64,000 nt of DNA from Maylandia zebra (GCF_041146795.1 NC_135172.1:35759623-35823622), one strand, 5' to 3'. Positions 13,001 to 24,469 are shown, counted from the stretch's first letter. Notes: generated by a model from the letters alone, not told the origin. Numbers and translations: made by a program.

Positions 13001-16000
13001 CTCAATGTCTTCAGCTAGTAAAACCCTCCCCATCAGCAGTTAATCATTCCTATTACACATTATTAGACTCTGTTAACTTAGATTCATCGCAGTGATCCAT
13101 GCTAATTATTTTGAGCGTTAATTATATTATAAAATAGCCTATTTATACAGGGCTTAGCACTTGATCACTCTTTTTCAGAATCAGAATCAGAATCAGAAAG
13201 GGTTTTATTGCCAAATGTTGAGCAGGTTTACAACATTAGGAAATTGCTGCAGTACTTAGTGCAAACATACTGTCAGATAATGCTTAAATAAACATAAAAA
13301 TAAAAATTAAAAGTGCTAAGTAGATAGATATATACATGAGTGCAGGTGGTGATCGGTGCAAACATGGAATGATGCAGTGAGCACAGTGTAGGGTCATGTG
13401 TTAGTGGTAGGAACAGTCATGTGGTTTGTTCATGAGAGGTTCTGGTGCGAAAGGACCAGAACCTCCTGCCTGAGGGGAGCAGGTCAAACAGACTGCGTCC
13501 AGGGTGAGAAGGGTCAGCTATGATCCGAGCTGCACGCCCTAGTGTCCTGGAGGTGTACAGGTCCTGCAGAGATGGGAGTCTGCAGCCAATCACCTTCCCA
13601 GCAGAGCGCACAACATCAACATTTTCATCACTTTTCTTATAAAAATTTGGATTTTATTTAATATAAATGCATTTCTTTCTTTCTTTAGAATGAAAAGGAA
13701 TGAATCATCAAGTTCACTCACCAACTTCATCCACTATGACTTCCTACAGCAGAAACTGAAAGGTTTAGAGGAGGAGAACCGCAAGCTCAGATTAGAGGTA
13801 TGCACTAACTTTGAAATTAAAGAGATATTCCTGTTTGTTATGTGTTTATTTATTCACTTATTTGAAAATAAATAGTACAGTATGCAGTGCGTCTTTGCAC
13901 ATTGCACACAGAGTTTTCAAGACTGCTGTTCAGCATCACATATGATAATTGATTATTAATAATTTTTTCTGCAGGCTACTGAGCTCTCAACGGAGACATC
14001 AATCTACGAGGAGCAAGAACAGGAGCTGATGATGGTGTGTGTGGATGAGCTCTGTAAGTGTCACAGTCTTGCTTCAGTCAATGAAAATGAGAATTATAAG
14101 TCAGGCACAAGGAAATTTATGGGACTTGTGTGTTTCAGCATCTGCCAATAAGCAGGTGGTTGACTTGTCGGAAGAGCTAGCGCGGAAAGTAGAGGATTGT
14201 CTCAGGCAGCAGGAGGAAATCAGCTCGCTGCTCGCTCAGATCGTTGACCTGCAGGCACGCTGCAAAGGGGTGAGAGGCTCACACATGTGCACAGCTTTTG
14301 TTATGGATTATATTAAATACTTGTGTTAAAACTTTTTGAATTCTGTTCTCTTTCCGTCTAGCTCACCCATGAGAACGAGGAGTTAAACCACCAGCTGAAT
14401 GCCTCCCGTGAGAGCCAGCAAAAACTGAAATCTGAGGTAAGATACTCGCTTTGTAATCTCTGTGACTTCAACGGCATTTTTGGTGTTGGATTAAGATGAT
14501 TACATGAGCTCAGTTTTGATTTGTCTTTGTGTGTGGCTGAAAAGCTCTCATAATATAGACACAGATGTAGAGTTTGAGGTGTTTACAGAAACCCATTTTT
14601 GGCTTTAGATAGATATGCTGATTCCAGCACCGCTTGGTGATTTATTATCAAATGTGTATGTGTAGAAGCTTATCATAGCAAGCTTCTACATATATATTCA
14701 GCTGCTCCTGTGTATTTTGTCAGTGGCATGACACTTTTCCCCCCCTTGATCTACAGTTTGACTGATTTGTCACCCCCTGTCTCTAGCTCAAGGACTTGCA
14801 GGACAAGTACTCAGAGTGTAAGGACATGCTCCACGAAGCCCGAGAGGACATTAAAAATCTTCGAAACAAGAGCCTGCCAAATAGCACCGTGCAGCGGTAC
14901 ACTTCATTGGCCTCAGTCCTCCCCATGGACTCACTGGCAGCAGAGATTGAAGGCACTTTCCGCAAAGGCCTAGACACCCCAGCTCCCTCAGAGTACAAGT
15001 GAGTCTGTGACCTGCGTCTGTTTGGCTTATATGCACATTTAAAAAAATCCTTATCCACTTTGTCTGGTCTAAATTGACCAGATTGTACCGTGAATATTGA
15101 GTAGCAGTTGTAGTTTCATGTTCCTGTTTTCATAAGAATTATTTTCTAGAACTACAGAGATAACTAAAGTTAAACAAGTTCAGCTCTGGGAAACCACCTT
15201 TATACCTTAAGTACTTAAATTCTGTGGTAGTTCCACTCCCTGCCCTATCACACCTTAAACTCAAATGCCTTCGTCAAGTGGCTTTTACTTTTATAGCAGC
15301 TCAGCTTTTATTAGACACATTCCTTACAGAAGAAAAAAAACATCCGGTACAATAGTACTGACTGAGTTGATGCATGTTTGAAAATAATTACTAGTAAGGT
15401 TTAGTATGTTACATGTTTATGTGTTGTTGTGGTAATTTTTTAGATTAAATTTATGCGATTTGGATTTCAGGGAATAACAAGTTTTACTTGACTTACGTTT
15501 TGTTAGTACGTAATGTTTTCTGTTAAAAGAACTACATCAATGTCAATTGTGTGTAATGACGCTACTTGACATCCATCCATGATTTAGCTGAATAAATGCT
15601 TAATGTTAGTTTTGTATTTGATAATTAATGATTTTATAAGGTGTTAGATGGTGTCAGGAAAATGGAGTGGGCCAGTAGTTGATTACAAACTAGTATAATT
15701 TTTATTGTTTTGCGTTCTCTTGTATAAACAAAGAAGAAGAACATTGCAAATATGTTTTAATCAGTCTGTGAAATTCTGAACAAATTAATAGTGGAGACAG
15801 TGACTTTACCCCCATGAAAAATGATCCGTAGAAATGAAAAAGGAAACGTGAAAAATGAAACGCACATCTATTCTTGCTTTTTCTTCTCTTTCATCTGTGT
15901 CTCACTCTGTGCATCTTTGTTATGGCATTTTGCATTCAAAGCAATCTGTAGTTTGTTGATTTAATTTCTTGTATGGATGCATTCCCCGTATTTGGGTAAT

Positions 16001-19000
16001 TTTTTTGTTTTAGGAGACAATATACTACAAAGAACAAGAACATCATCAACCAAAATGTTAAACAAAGTGAACCAGAATTTGAAATGCAAATTGAAGTGAA
16101 AATCAATTACAAATTTGACCATTTATTTATTCAATATATATGTAAATAGTATATGTCATATACTATTTGAAAGATACGTCACTGATATATAATAACGCAT
16201 TTTATTTGAAAAAACAGAATCTCAGACTTGCCTCACTCTTTGCATCAGCCTAAGATCCATAGCGTGAGGCATTCACTTTGCCAGCAGGCCTGTTAAGCTA
16301 ATAGACTTAAAGGTATTGTAGGTTACACTTAAAACTGTTACAGCTAAATTTTAACTGACACAGCATGACACCTTGGTATATCCCAACACTGACCCCTTTT
16401 GCTTATCAGTACCATACTGGTACTGTTAACTGGTAGTTTCTTTTGTTAAAAGAGTCTCCAAACAGAGGAGAATCTTTTAAGTTCAAGTTTGAAGGGTTTT
16501 CTTTGTTGCTTCTAAATGAATGGCAATTATACAATTTCCCCCCTGTAGCTTGTGTAAAATTTTGATGAGTTTCAATTCTGAATATTTTTTTGGAGGAGTG
16601 TGAATGTGTAAGAGAGACACTCATGTCATTACTTTTGCTGTTTCCTCTGGCAGGAACCACCCCTGGCGTGTTTTTGAAACCGTGAAAGTGGTGAACAAGG
16701 CTGTAAGGCAGCGGTCTCAATGCCACTCACCAGGTGTGCCAGGCTCCAGCCCGGTGTCCGCACCTTCCAGCTCTAACAGCACCCCTCGGACCAGCTACTA
16801 TGGCTCCGATAATGCCAGCCTGAACTTGGAAGACAAGCCGAGCTCCAATCATGCTCAGAAGGAAGACAGCAGGTAAGACTGCACATCAGATGCCACAGTA
16901 ATGCCTAAAGATTCGACACAGATTTTACATTTTGGGATACAGTTTGAAGCTGTAGGATGTTGACTTTAAAATAATGTTGTTAATTTTTTCTTTTTAGCGT
17001 TAGTGGGCCAAAACGTTTAGGTCAACCAGGCACACCAGGAGGCCAGGATCTCGAAACTGCCTTGTGCAGACTCTCAGTCCGCCAGCAGAACCACTCTTCT
17101 GACCGACCTTTCTTCGATGTGGAACGCGAACGTAAACTCCGTGCCTTGGCAGCAGACAGTGAGGAAGGCGAGGGCTCTAGTGGCTTCCTGACGCCAAATT
17201 ACAGCCTGGCCTCCAGCCCAGCTGCTTCAACAGGCACCAACTACTCCAACGGTAGCTCCCGACACTCCTGTGGCTCCTCGGGAGGATCCAGGTCCTACCT
17301 ACCTGACCGTCTGCAGATTGTCAAACCTCTGGAAGGTAAAATTTTTAGCTTTATGTTTCTCTAATCATGTCTTCAAACCTGCTTCAGCATTTGTGCAGTC
17401 TTGATGAAGCATAAGAAAGTAAAACAAGACAGAAAATGACGAGCTTCTTCACCTTAGCCTCTGTAGTAAATGCCACGGATGAAAAGCTGCCCTGCTCAGA
17501 GAGCAGTATTTGTAATGCATCTGTATTTTTTTACCACACACTTCAGTGGCAACACCTTCTGAATCTCTACTCTTCAGGCTCAGTGACTCTGCACCAGTGG
17601 CAGCAGCTGGCCAAACCAAACCTGGGAGGTATCCTGCATCCACGCCCGGGAGTCCTAACTAAAGACTTCAGGGAGCTCGAAGTTGACATACAGCACGTCT
17701 ACAGCTTGAACGACCTGGAGGAGGATGAGCCAGACCTGTCACACCTCTCTGGAGCTCACGGCATGGGTACGACACATTGGCACACTACACACACAAGTCA
17801 ACTAGTTGTCTCATTTCTACTCAATTCCAGATGACATATTTACTGAAGTGCATATCTTCTCATTATAGAGGATAGCTCCCATTCCTTGCAAAATTAGTGC
17901 AGGGTTCATCTTCATTCAGTCTTTTAGTGACTCTTTAGATGTGTGTCCTTTCCCACATGTGTAGTTTAACCTACCTTTTTCCCCTCCATGACCTCACAGT
18001 CTCTTCATCGGGTCCCAACCTCCCTCAGACCCCTCCCACACATCCCATCACCACCTGCCAAGTCCTCCAACCCTCCCTAATCATCCCCTCCTTCTCCACT
18101 AGGTAAGAACATACTGTTTTGGGGTTATTTCGTCTTTGCTCATTGTGTTTTTTCACAGCTCTGGCCAAGGTAAATACTCTTTAGGCAGTGTTAGTTGGAT
18201 TTTTTATTAACCTTTTAAACTAGATTTACTAACCCAAACTTTTTTTTTCCCAGTGTCAGTTTCATTAAAGCGGGCCTAAATTGTTTGTTTTCTTTTTTTT
18301 GTGAAATTGTGTGCAGCGATACTAAATATGGGCAAAGTTTGACATAATGAGGTCACTGTGTATGCTCTTAACACTATGGCCATCCCAGGCACATAGCTCT
18401 TAGCCACAAACTGCTTTTTAAGTATTCTGTTTGCAAGGGACAGCCAATCAGAAGTAAGCTGTCTTATAGGAAAGGTGGCTTTAAAGGCACCAACACTAAA
18501 ATGGTTCATTTTATACAGAAGATGACTTGAATGAATTACTTCCCCAAGGCTCTAAGGCTACTAATTTAGACTCCAAGAATAAAATTGTGGAGCTGAAAAT
18601 GAGCACAATAGGTCCACTCTAAACAGGTATAGATATTACAGATTGCAGTTGCTCTGTCTTTCCTAACTTCCATTCTTTACCCTCTCAATGGTAGAAAACG
18701 TCTGTCAAGGCTCTTTCTCCAACTCTAGAAGGAGCCACCAGGGAAAAGTAAGAGCCTGGTGTTATAAATGCACTCTGAATGCTTGATTAGTGTCTGTAAT
18801 ATTAACGACAGAGGCATGATCTCCAGCACTTCCAGTCCTCACTCTGTGCATGAAATGAGTGATCAATAAGTCTAGAAAGGAGTTTACTGTGTAAACATTT
18901 TAATATATTTATAAAACATAGATCTACCTAAATCTAATGTACTGCATTGCCTTCCACGGTAAAACAATTTAAAAAGTTGGTTCACTGCTTTTAGATGCTA

Positions 19001-19766
19001 AGTAGGATGTAGTGGGAGGTCTGTAAATGTTACTTGATGCGCCATGAGTCCTACTTCCGTTATGCATGTTATCTTCTACTAACGCTGTGCCTACCGTTGT
19101 AACATCTGCTCTTACTTGTTTTTGAGTTTTTTATTATATATATATTTTTTACCATCTCTTCCACTTTCTTCCACACCAGATCTGTTTTCCTCATCACTGG
19201 GATATTAACATCATGTTTCTCCACTTTTTAGTGTTGATGTGCTAAACTAACCAAAACGTCTCACATCGTCTTTTTTTCCCAGTCGGTTTATATGAATATG
19301 CATGTGCTTGTAGAGGAGATGTTATGTCATTTAGTTTTAATATTTTGTTTGTTTCTTTTTTTTTAATAGCCTTCACTCTTTCGGCCTGCCACCTTCTCGG
19401 GACCGTGAGCACGTGAGCACTTCACCAGCCTTGCAGCAGGACTTTGGCCAGGGAGGCCAGACAGCCACCACAGAGCTTAGCACTTCATCACTGGGACTCC
19501 TGCAACTGCTGCAAGAGCGCGGCATCTCAGCTTCCCGTCATCCCCACCACAACCTGCACTACAGCCGCACTGGAAAACCTTCATTTTCTACAGTATCAGA
19601 CAAAAGAGGAGACTTTTTCTCACACAAAGAAGGACGAAGGAACATTTTTAGCTGGAACTTGGTGGAGAAGCTTCAGAGTCTTGGGTTGCACAGAGTGGCA
19701 GCCTGGGGGATGAGGGGCCCCAGTGACAAAGACAGGGAAGCAGTCAGACCTCCTCCGAAAGTGTGA
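1046..19766 (+). CDS. hap1: Huntingtin-associated protein 1 / TRAK-family motor adaptor, 5' partial, 14 coding exons
   Basis: Coiled-coil adaptor linking dynein-dynactin and kinesin to cargo; the family is HAP1/TRAK/Milton. Exons read by frame and splice sites: 1046-1234, 12008-12084, 12326-12442, 12550-12644, 13689-13797, 13975-14053, 14139-14269, 14362-14436, 14787-14998, 16654-16872, 16998-17335, 17578-17766, 18000-18102, 19370-19766 (stop TGA). All phases join, giving 775 visible residues. Exon 1 carries the conserved HAP1_N start (DLPELEIVSLL, then DDWLHTPL and EETLKYF). Exon 3 holds the CC1 box AARIG (12347-12361) that binds dynein light intermediate chain in this family. Exon 9 holds a Spindly-type motif LAAEI (14934-14948). 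The Milton-like part (RVFETVKVVNKAVRQRS, then LHQWQQLAKPNLGGIL) follows. The C-terminus is short (about 90 residues after LLQERGIS) compared with TRAK1/2. The hap1 name rests on the neighbouring gastrin and type I keratins; a TRAK paralogue is the alternative. Earlier exon(s) with the start codon lie outside the window. Confidence 0.87.
1494..1734. mobile_element. Non-autonomous hAT-like MITE with 8-bp target duplication
   Basis: The ends at 1502 and 1726 are inverted copies: the left end starts CACAGGTGTCGAACTCCAGG and the complement of the right end starts CAGTGGTGTCGAACTCCAGG. The arms continue through GCCTCGAGGGCCG-like sequence and a CCTGCAGG-TTTTAGAT block. The flanks carry the 8-bp direct duplication CTTTAAGT (1494-1501 and 1727-1734). 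An 8-bp duplication with a CAGNGGTG-type terminus fits the hAT superfamily. There is no coding capacity in 225 bp, so mobilisation would have needed a transposase in trans. It lies in a hap1 intron. Confidence 0.8.
2059..3278 (-). mobile_element. Degenerate Tc1/mariner transposon in a hap1 intron
   Basis: A 1.2-kb element bounded by perfect inverted ends (AGGAAATTTGTGTTTGG at 2061-2077 and its complement at 3260-3276), each flanked by TA, the Tc1/mariner target dinucleotide. More diverged inverted similarity continues inward. Minus-strand reading gives transposase pieces in several frames: a helix-turn-helix-like part ending RRPAMMTTLHHQAHLHWCQQ (about 2927-3136), a central piece with GGGVMAWGDISLT (2710-2892), and a C-terminal piece with ENTRPHRAGF, ERMEWPACSQDLNP and EHLWDQL (2343-2750), corresponding to the second and third parts of the DDE catalytic region. 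Frameshifts between the pieces show it is dead. Confidence 0.85.
3279..8038. other. hap1 intron, no gene recognised
   Basis: AT-rich intronic sequence between the Tc1 relic and the alternative first exon. No conserved reading frame or RNA gene was recognised in either strand. Short open frames here have no family-like motifs. The 300 bp or so before 8039 is the presumed promoter region of the alternative transcript; no TATA box or clear factor site stands out. Confidence 0.5.
8039..8231 (+). CDS. hap1: Alternative first coding exon of hap1
   Basis: An ATG at 8039 opens a 64-codon frame ending at a good donor (CACAAG|GTGAGA). An in-frame TAA two codons upstream (8033-8035) makes this a first coding exon rather than an internal one. 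A second in-frame ATG at 8078 has an ideal Kozak context (CACCATGG). The exon ends in phase 1, exactly the phase needed by the acceptor at 12008, so the join reads ...EVTQ-VLSSDRVGQ. The encoded N-terminus is acidic and Ser-rich, then has a poly-Asn run from an AAC/AAT repeat (about 8178-8209). It would replace the conserved HAP1_N start with a different N-terminus and give about 777 residues in total. No TATA box was seen. Real use as a promoter is inferred from the frame, the upstream stop and the splice phase. Confidence 0.62.
8232..12007. other. hap1 intron between the alternative first exon and the shared second exon
   Basis: AT-rich intron with one recognisable element, a tRNA-derived SINE near 10917-11225. 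The remainder holds short homopolymer runs and no supported exon. Confidence 0.5.
10917..11225 (-). mobile_element. tRNA-derived SINE
   Basis: Read on the minus strand from 11225, the element begins with a tRNA-like head: an A-box-like TGGCTCAAGAGTTAGG segment followed by a B box GGTTCGAGCCC. A conserved body follows (TCCTTGGGCAAGACACTTCACC, a segment shared by many fish SINEs), then a 3' part containing AAAGCGCTTTACTAG-type sequence. RNA polymerase III A and B boxes in this order support a SINE of tRNA origin. The exact family name was not determined. It lies in a hap1 intron, in antisense orientation to the gene. Confidence 0.7.
13176..13616 (-). mobile_element. 3' end of a LINE (non-LTR retrotransposon)
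   Basis: Minus-strand translation of 13417-13611 gives a LINE-like ORF2 C-terminal tail (LPSLQDLYTSRTLGRAARI, then LFDLLPSGRRFWSF). On the minus strand the element ends in a GATTCT simple repeat (13176-13197 on the plus strand reads as AGAATC units), as expected for a 5'-truncated LINE with a microsatellite tail. It sits in a hap1 intron, antisense to the gene, immediately upstream of the exon at 13689. Confidence 0.7.
14999..16653. other. hap1 intron of 1.65 kb, no feature recognised
   Basis: AT-rich intron between the exons ending at 14998 and starting at 16654. No exon, RNA gene or repeat family was recognised. Confidence 0.5.
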
Positions 19767-20976
19767 TGCATTCACCTCCACACTCCTCTCTCATTCACCA
19801 TAGTGACTTTGCATAAAGCCATGCGATTCCTACTGTGCACTTCAGTGCCCACCACAGCACCCGTGTCTTGAAAAGAAAAGCCACAGAATGTGTTAGAGCC
19901 ATACTTTCAGTTATTGGTAGTGTGCAGTACAATGTTTTTCTATGAACTTGTGCACGGTAAATTATTCTTTACATGTGGGACATTTTCATCTCAGGAAAAC
20001 CACCTGATCACTGCTGTGTTGTTTGATTCACACTTTGCTTCTTTTTACGCAAAAAGGAAAATGATGAAGAAAAGAAATATTTTATACTTTTGTGTTTTGA
20101 CTTTCCTTTTACAATTTGCCCCACCCGCAATCACTGGTTTTAAAAAAACCTCCTCACTCGTCATTTTATTAGTTTCCAAAGAGAAACATGAGCTATGTGT
20201 AAATAATAACTGTCATTTAGGGAAATGAAAAAAGACAATGTGCTGTAAATTACTGAGAGTAGAGAAACCACAAACAAACCAATGCTGTCCCTGAAAATGC
20301 ACTAAAACGCAGTCTGGTCTTCCTGCTTATTCGCTGCTATGTTGACAAAAGCATATAGTATATAAGTTTGTCAAACTATTCTTAGAAAGAAGCACTGAGA
20401 AGAAGCCTGACGATCCAGTGACTGAACTGAGTAATGTTAATAATATTAAGCAGTCTGCCTTGCAGTCCATTACTTGCTCTCACATGCACACTTCCATTTC
20501 ACCTCTAAGCTGTTTAAAGTTACGCCTTTATGGACTTTATTCTGAGCCAAACCTCACCACAACCAAATCGGATTTGCATGCTGCATGGAAGACGGTGAAG
20601 CAACATGTTGACTCCAGTGACTCAAAGTTTTGTTTGTATAAATCTGCTGTATAAATCATGTCATCGGGAATTTTTAAACCACTGGGATTTAAATTTAACC
20701 GAAATCACGCTGGGCATTTCAGAGTGATATCTGTGACAGTAGGCGCAATAAGTAATATGTAATAAGTACAAGAGTTATCATGATAATTTAAACAGCATCA
20801 CCCTGGTTGATCAATCAGCTCTGGCGAAAAAGCCACAGGATAATGTGGATTTAAAAGGGAAGAATTCATAAACAGAGATTTGTGTTTCTACTTAAATTAA
20901 CCAAACGACTGTTTCTGTGCGCTGTTGTTTGCTGTAACTCTACATGTCAGTGTGTGCGTGAACTGTACCACCTGTG

Positions 20977-20982
20977 AATAAA
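20977..20982 (+). terminator. hap1: Polyadenylation signal of hap1
   Basis: AATAAA about 1.2 kb after the hap1 stop codon, followed by a GT/T-rich stretch. It gives a predicted 3' end near 21000. Confidence 0.7.
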
Positions 20983-21075
20983 TGTTTTCATTTCCACCAA
21001 GTTCACTTTTGACTCTTCGTCCACTCATCACCAAAGATATGGAATAAAAACAAGTGCAATAAATCTGCAAAACTG

Positions 21076-21081
21076 TTTATT
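21076..21081 (-). terminator. gast: Polyadenylation signal of gastrin
   Basis: TTTATT on the plus strand is AATAAA on the minus strand, about 92 bp after the gastrin stop codon at 21173. The predicted gastrin 3' end lies near 21055, tail to tail with hap1. Confidence 0.7.
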
Positions 21082-21172
21082 TCGAAAGTTGCATGGGAAG
21101 TAAACGTCCACTTTTTTTATAAAATCTGAACAAAAAAGCAGTGCGCCAGCTCTCCAGCTGTTGTGATGTGCC

Positions 21173-21672
21173 TCATTCTGTGTCCCGGCGGCCAAAATCC
21201 ACCCAGCCCTGGTAGTCCCGATCCGTCATGCACTCGGAGTTCATCAGCTCTGTGAACAAACCATTCCTACAGTACATGAACCACAAACAAAAGGGTTCAG
21301 TATGCAAATCTGAGCATTGTCTTGGACCTCCGCCTATTCACACATTGCTCTAATTAGCTGAAGTGAAACAAGATGACAATCACAGAGCTTTCCCACCCAA
21401 GTCTGCAGCATACCTGAAATTGCTTGCATTATTTGTTTGGTCATTATCTCGCGCTCATCAACTGAAAGGTGCGCCCGTCGTTCCACCCGTGCAGAGTGAG
21501 TGCGGGGTGCTTGCCTCTGTCTTCCAGCCGAGTCTTTTGCCATCTCATGTTTAGCTAGAAGCTGCTTGAGAACATTTGTCTCCTCAGTCTCTCCGGTTTC
21601 AGTTGGGGAAGCTGCTCCAGACACAAGCAGAGCAACCAGCAGTGCAAATACCACGAAAACTTTCCCTGACAT
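21173..21672 (-). CDS. gast: Gastrin precursor, two coding exons
   Basis: Secreted precursor of an amidated gut peptide of the gastrin/CCK family. Coding exons on the minus strand are 21672-21414 and 21249-21173, joined in phase (QAIS-E-LMNSEC), 111 residues. Residues 1-22 form a hydrophobic signal peptide (FVVFALLVALLVSG). The spacer carries basic sites (RQRQAPR, RVERR). The hormone is at residues 98-105, DYQGWVDF, followed by G106 as amide donor, the dibasic R107-R108 processing site and a short DTE tail. R97 before the Asp-Tyr could release an octapeptide. The Tyr is seventh from the amidated Phe, the CCK spacing, and Val replaces the usual Met of the WMDF tetrapeptide. The assignment as gastrin rather than CCK rests on position between hap1 and type I keratins, as in mammals. 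A 5' non-coding exon probably ends at 21763 (donor GTACAGTAAG). Confidence 0.87.
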
Positions 21673-21762
21673 TCTCTCTGCGCAGTAAGAAAGAAACATT
21701 TGAGTAAACATGAGATGTATTCTAAAAAAAATTAGGTATCAAAAATGGCAAACTTACTGTAC

Positions 21763-21825
21763 CTGTGAAGATAGGATGAGATATGTACACAACAAAGTGT
21801 GATGAGCGTGATGTCTCCAGTGCAC
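21763..21825 (-). other. gast: Probable 5' non-coding exon of gastrin
   Basis: On the minus strand a strong donor CTTCACAG|GTACAGTAAG ends at 21763, and a TATA box lies about 30 bp upstream of about 21825. The transcription start was placed by that distance only. The coding exon has an acceptor-like region before its ATG at 21672. Confidence 0.5.
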
Positions 21826-21850
21826 AACTGCTGATTCCCAGCAGGCTGTC

Positions 21851-21859
21851 TCTTTTATA
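21851..21859 (-). promoter_or_regulatory. gast: TATA box of gastrin
   Basis: Minus-strand TATAAAAGA, placed to start transcription near 21825, ahead of the inferred first exon. Confidence 0.6.
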
Positions 21860-22327
21860 CCCAAGTTTGGTGTCAGCATAATGGCTTTCAATCAAATACT
21901 GATAATGGTGTTCACCACAGAGCGTTTGATTAAGAGATGGATACATTGGAAAAAGGATGTGCGCAAAGGAAATTCTGCAAGTTTACATGGAGAAACACAT
22001 CATTATATTTGTCACTTAAGACCTCTTTTGCACTGCAATAACAATAAAACAACTCGATGTGTTTACACTGAAAATCCAATATTTCCTTAGAAACCATTTA
22101 AAACAATACAAATCTGATGTAACAATAAAGACACTGTTAAAAAGTCAACTTTAGGGAGGAGGAAACACAGGTTTCCTGTACCTGTACAGAAACGTACATT
22201 TAAACAACGTCCCATTTCTTTCAGTTTTTTTTAACTGGTAGTATTTATTGAGAATACTATACAAGTCTTTCAATTTGCACATTATATGTTGTTTACATTG
22301 CTACTCTTCATATTTTTTATATATTTT

Positions 22328-22482
22328 CATCCATTCTCTTCCATTTATCATTAAAAAAATCGCTGAGGGGCTGGAGCCTATTCCAGCTACCATGGAGTCA
22401 AGAGTCATACACCCCGAACGGGTCATCAGCCTGACGCAGGGCTAAGACATAGAGACAGACAACCATTCGCAATCACATTCAC
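22328..22482 (+). repeat. Diverged copy of the (ATCC)n-type interspersed repeat
   Basis: Similar in order and wording to the fuller copy at 31715-32100: CATCCATTCTCTTCC, GGAGCCTATTCCAGCT, CGCAGGGCTAAGACATAG, AGACAACCATTCGCAATCAC. It is truncated and diverged, about 500 bp upstream of the gastrin promoter. Confidence 0.65.
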
Positions 22483-24469
22483 AGATATTTATTTATATTA
22501 GCATGAACTATGTAAGTGAAAGTAAAGCAAGTGAAAACAAGATACCTAAAATCACTTAATGAATCAGAATCATCATTGAAATTACCCCCAATTATAAAAC
22601 AAAACACATCACATTCATTCATACTTGGATTGAATGTATTTACCTGCAGCTTTAAAGAAAAAAAAGTAGAAAGTTACATAGACGTTACACAGATGTCCTT
22701 CATAATGTTCAGGCTGTAAACATTTCTGTGAAACGTTTTCTTGACATATGTTTAAAAAGCGAAGTTAAACGGTGATACATCAAATATAAAATGTGCATAA
22801 TTTATTACTGTCATGCTGCAGCCTGTACTTTCCACATGACGTACACACCACCCTTTTAGCAAAAGTCATACTTGCTTGGATAACATTAGCTCTGTTTACA
22901 TACAGTACTGTATAGATTTTTTTTTCAAGTGTCCCAGTTACTCTGAATCCAGCGTCCCCTGATAATGTGTGATGTTTAACTGCTTGTAGAAACTCAGCCT
23001 TCATATATTTTTCTTCCAGGCAGTGAAAGTGTGGTCTGTCCGCTGTGAATGATTGTCTGCTACTTTGATTTATGCAATAAAAGTGATAACAGCACAATGG
23101 AGAGCAGCAAATGTACTTCAATGTATGAATCTACAAACTGCCTCAGGGTATTATAACTAATTTGTAATACATACAGAACACGAGCCTGCAAGTTGATAGA
23201 AAGGCATATGTGACCTTTATCCAACCTCAGTCTAATATCTTCTAATACACTGCTAGACAGATTATTACTGGTCTAAATATTTCATTTTTGTTATCTGCAG
23301 ACTAAAGGGACACACACCCATCAGTAAAATCTGATAATGTCCACAGACACCACCTGCTCTTGACAAACTGCTCCTTTCACTTGTTATTTAGTTCAGATTC
23401 ATACCCACACACACTGTTAGCTCAAGGCTGCATCGGATGTTTGGTGCAGGTTTTAGTCACTGTCACTGATTTTCTCTTGTCTCGTCTCAGGTACGTGTCT
23501 TCAAATTCCGTCATGCTGGTGAAAGGTTATGATAAGACGTCTACATTACACATGAGTAGTGTTTCCAATGCAAAACTTCCCGATAAAACTTTCCCTTTGA
23601 AATTCCAAATATATCCCAAAATCGGACATCGCAGTTTAAGGAATAATTTTGCTGATATTCCATAAATGATTTTTTTGTAAAATCCACAATAAAGAATACC
23701 AAACAGGATTGTTTTGAAGAAATGTTGAAGTTTAAAGACAAATTGTGGTGAGGGCTGATTAAAGGCTCTTTAACAATATGGTAAAGCTTATTTGGCATTT
23801 AGGTCTGAAATCTGTATACATGTAAAGGTCGGTTCCACTGAATAGTGCCATGTAAAATACTACAGTGTACTCAGTCATGCATGTCAGCAGTATGGGTGTG
23901 TTCCACAAAGGTTAAAATGATTTTCAGGTTCTTGTTAGTCACTTCAGAAAGGTTTACTCTGACCACATGTTACCTGAGCTTCCAGAGAAAAAGGTGTGAC
24001 AGCGTCTTGTTTTGGTATGTTTGGGTGGGGGTGGTGGTCTGGAACAGAGTTCACAGCTCTATTTGGACGGGTGTATATTTAAAATCATTTATGGTGCCAA
24101 CAGCTATTAATGTTGTTGTCTGCTTCTTTCAATTCACAGAACAAAAATAGCTTTAGCCTCTCAAACAAAATTGTGGTTGTGCAGAGGAACCAGTTTCTAA
24201 TAGTTAAATCCTTTTTCTTTCACATGAGTGCATGTAAAACCTCGTGCATATAATACTTTTCATTTTGTCCACAAGTGTCTTTGTGTGGTGCAGTTTGAGA
24301 TAAGGAGAGACTAATAACATAATACAAGAACACAGACACAGATTACAGAGCTCTGCTGTTTACTTATTATTTTAAAGATACTATATTAGAATACACACAC
24401 ACACACAGTTTATTCAGATTTGCTGACTTTCATTTTTGTACAGCTCTGTTAAGGTCCTTTCCTGGCATT

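Noticed and set aside
17436-17577. Upstream extension of the open frame ahead of the exon at 17578
   Set aside because: A clear acceptor (CTCTTCAG) at 17577 and family similarity beginning at GSVTLHQW show this part is intron.
19890-20228. 112-codon frame after the hap1 stop
   Set aside because: Lies in the hap1 3'UTR, AT-rich, without homology-like motifs.
21363-21688. Plus-strand frames opposite the gastrin signal-peptide exon
   Set aside because: Shadows of the gastrin exon; only the minus strand gives a signal peptide, processing sites and an amidation site.
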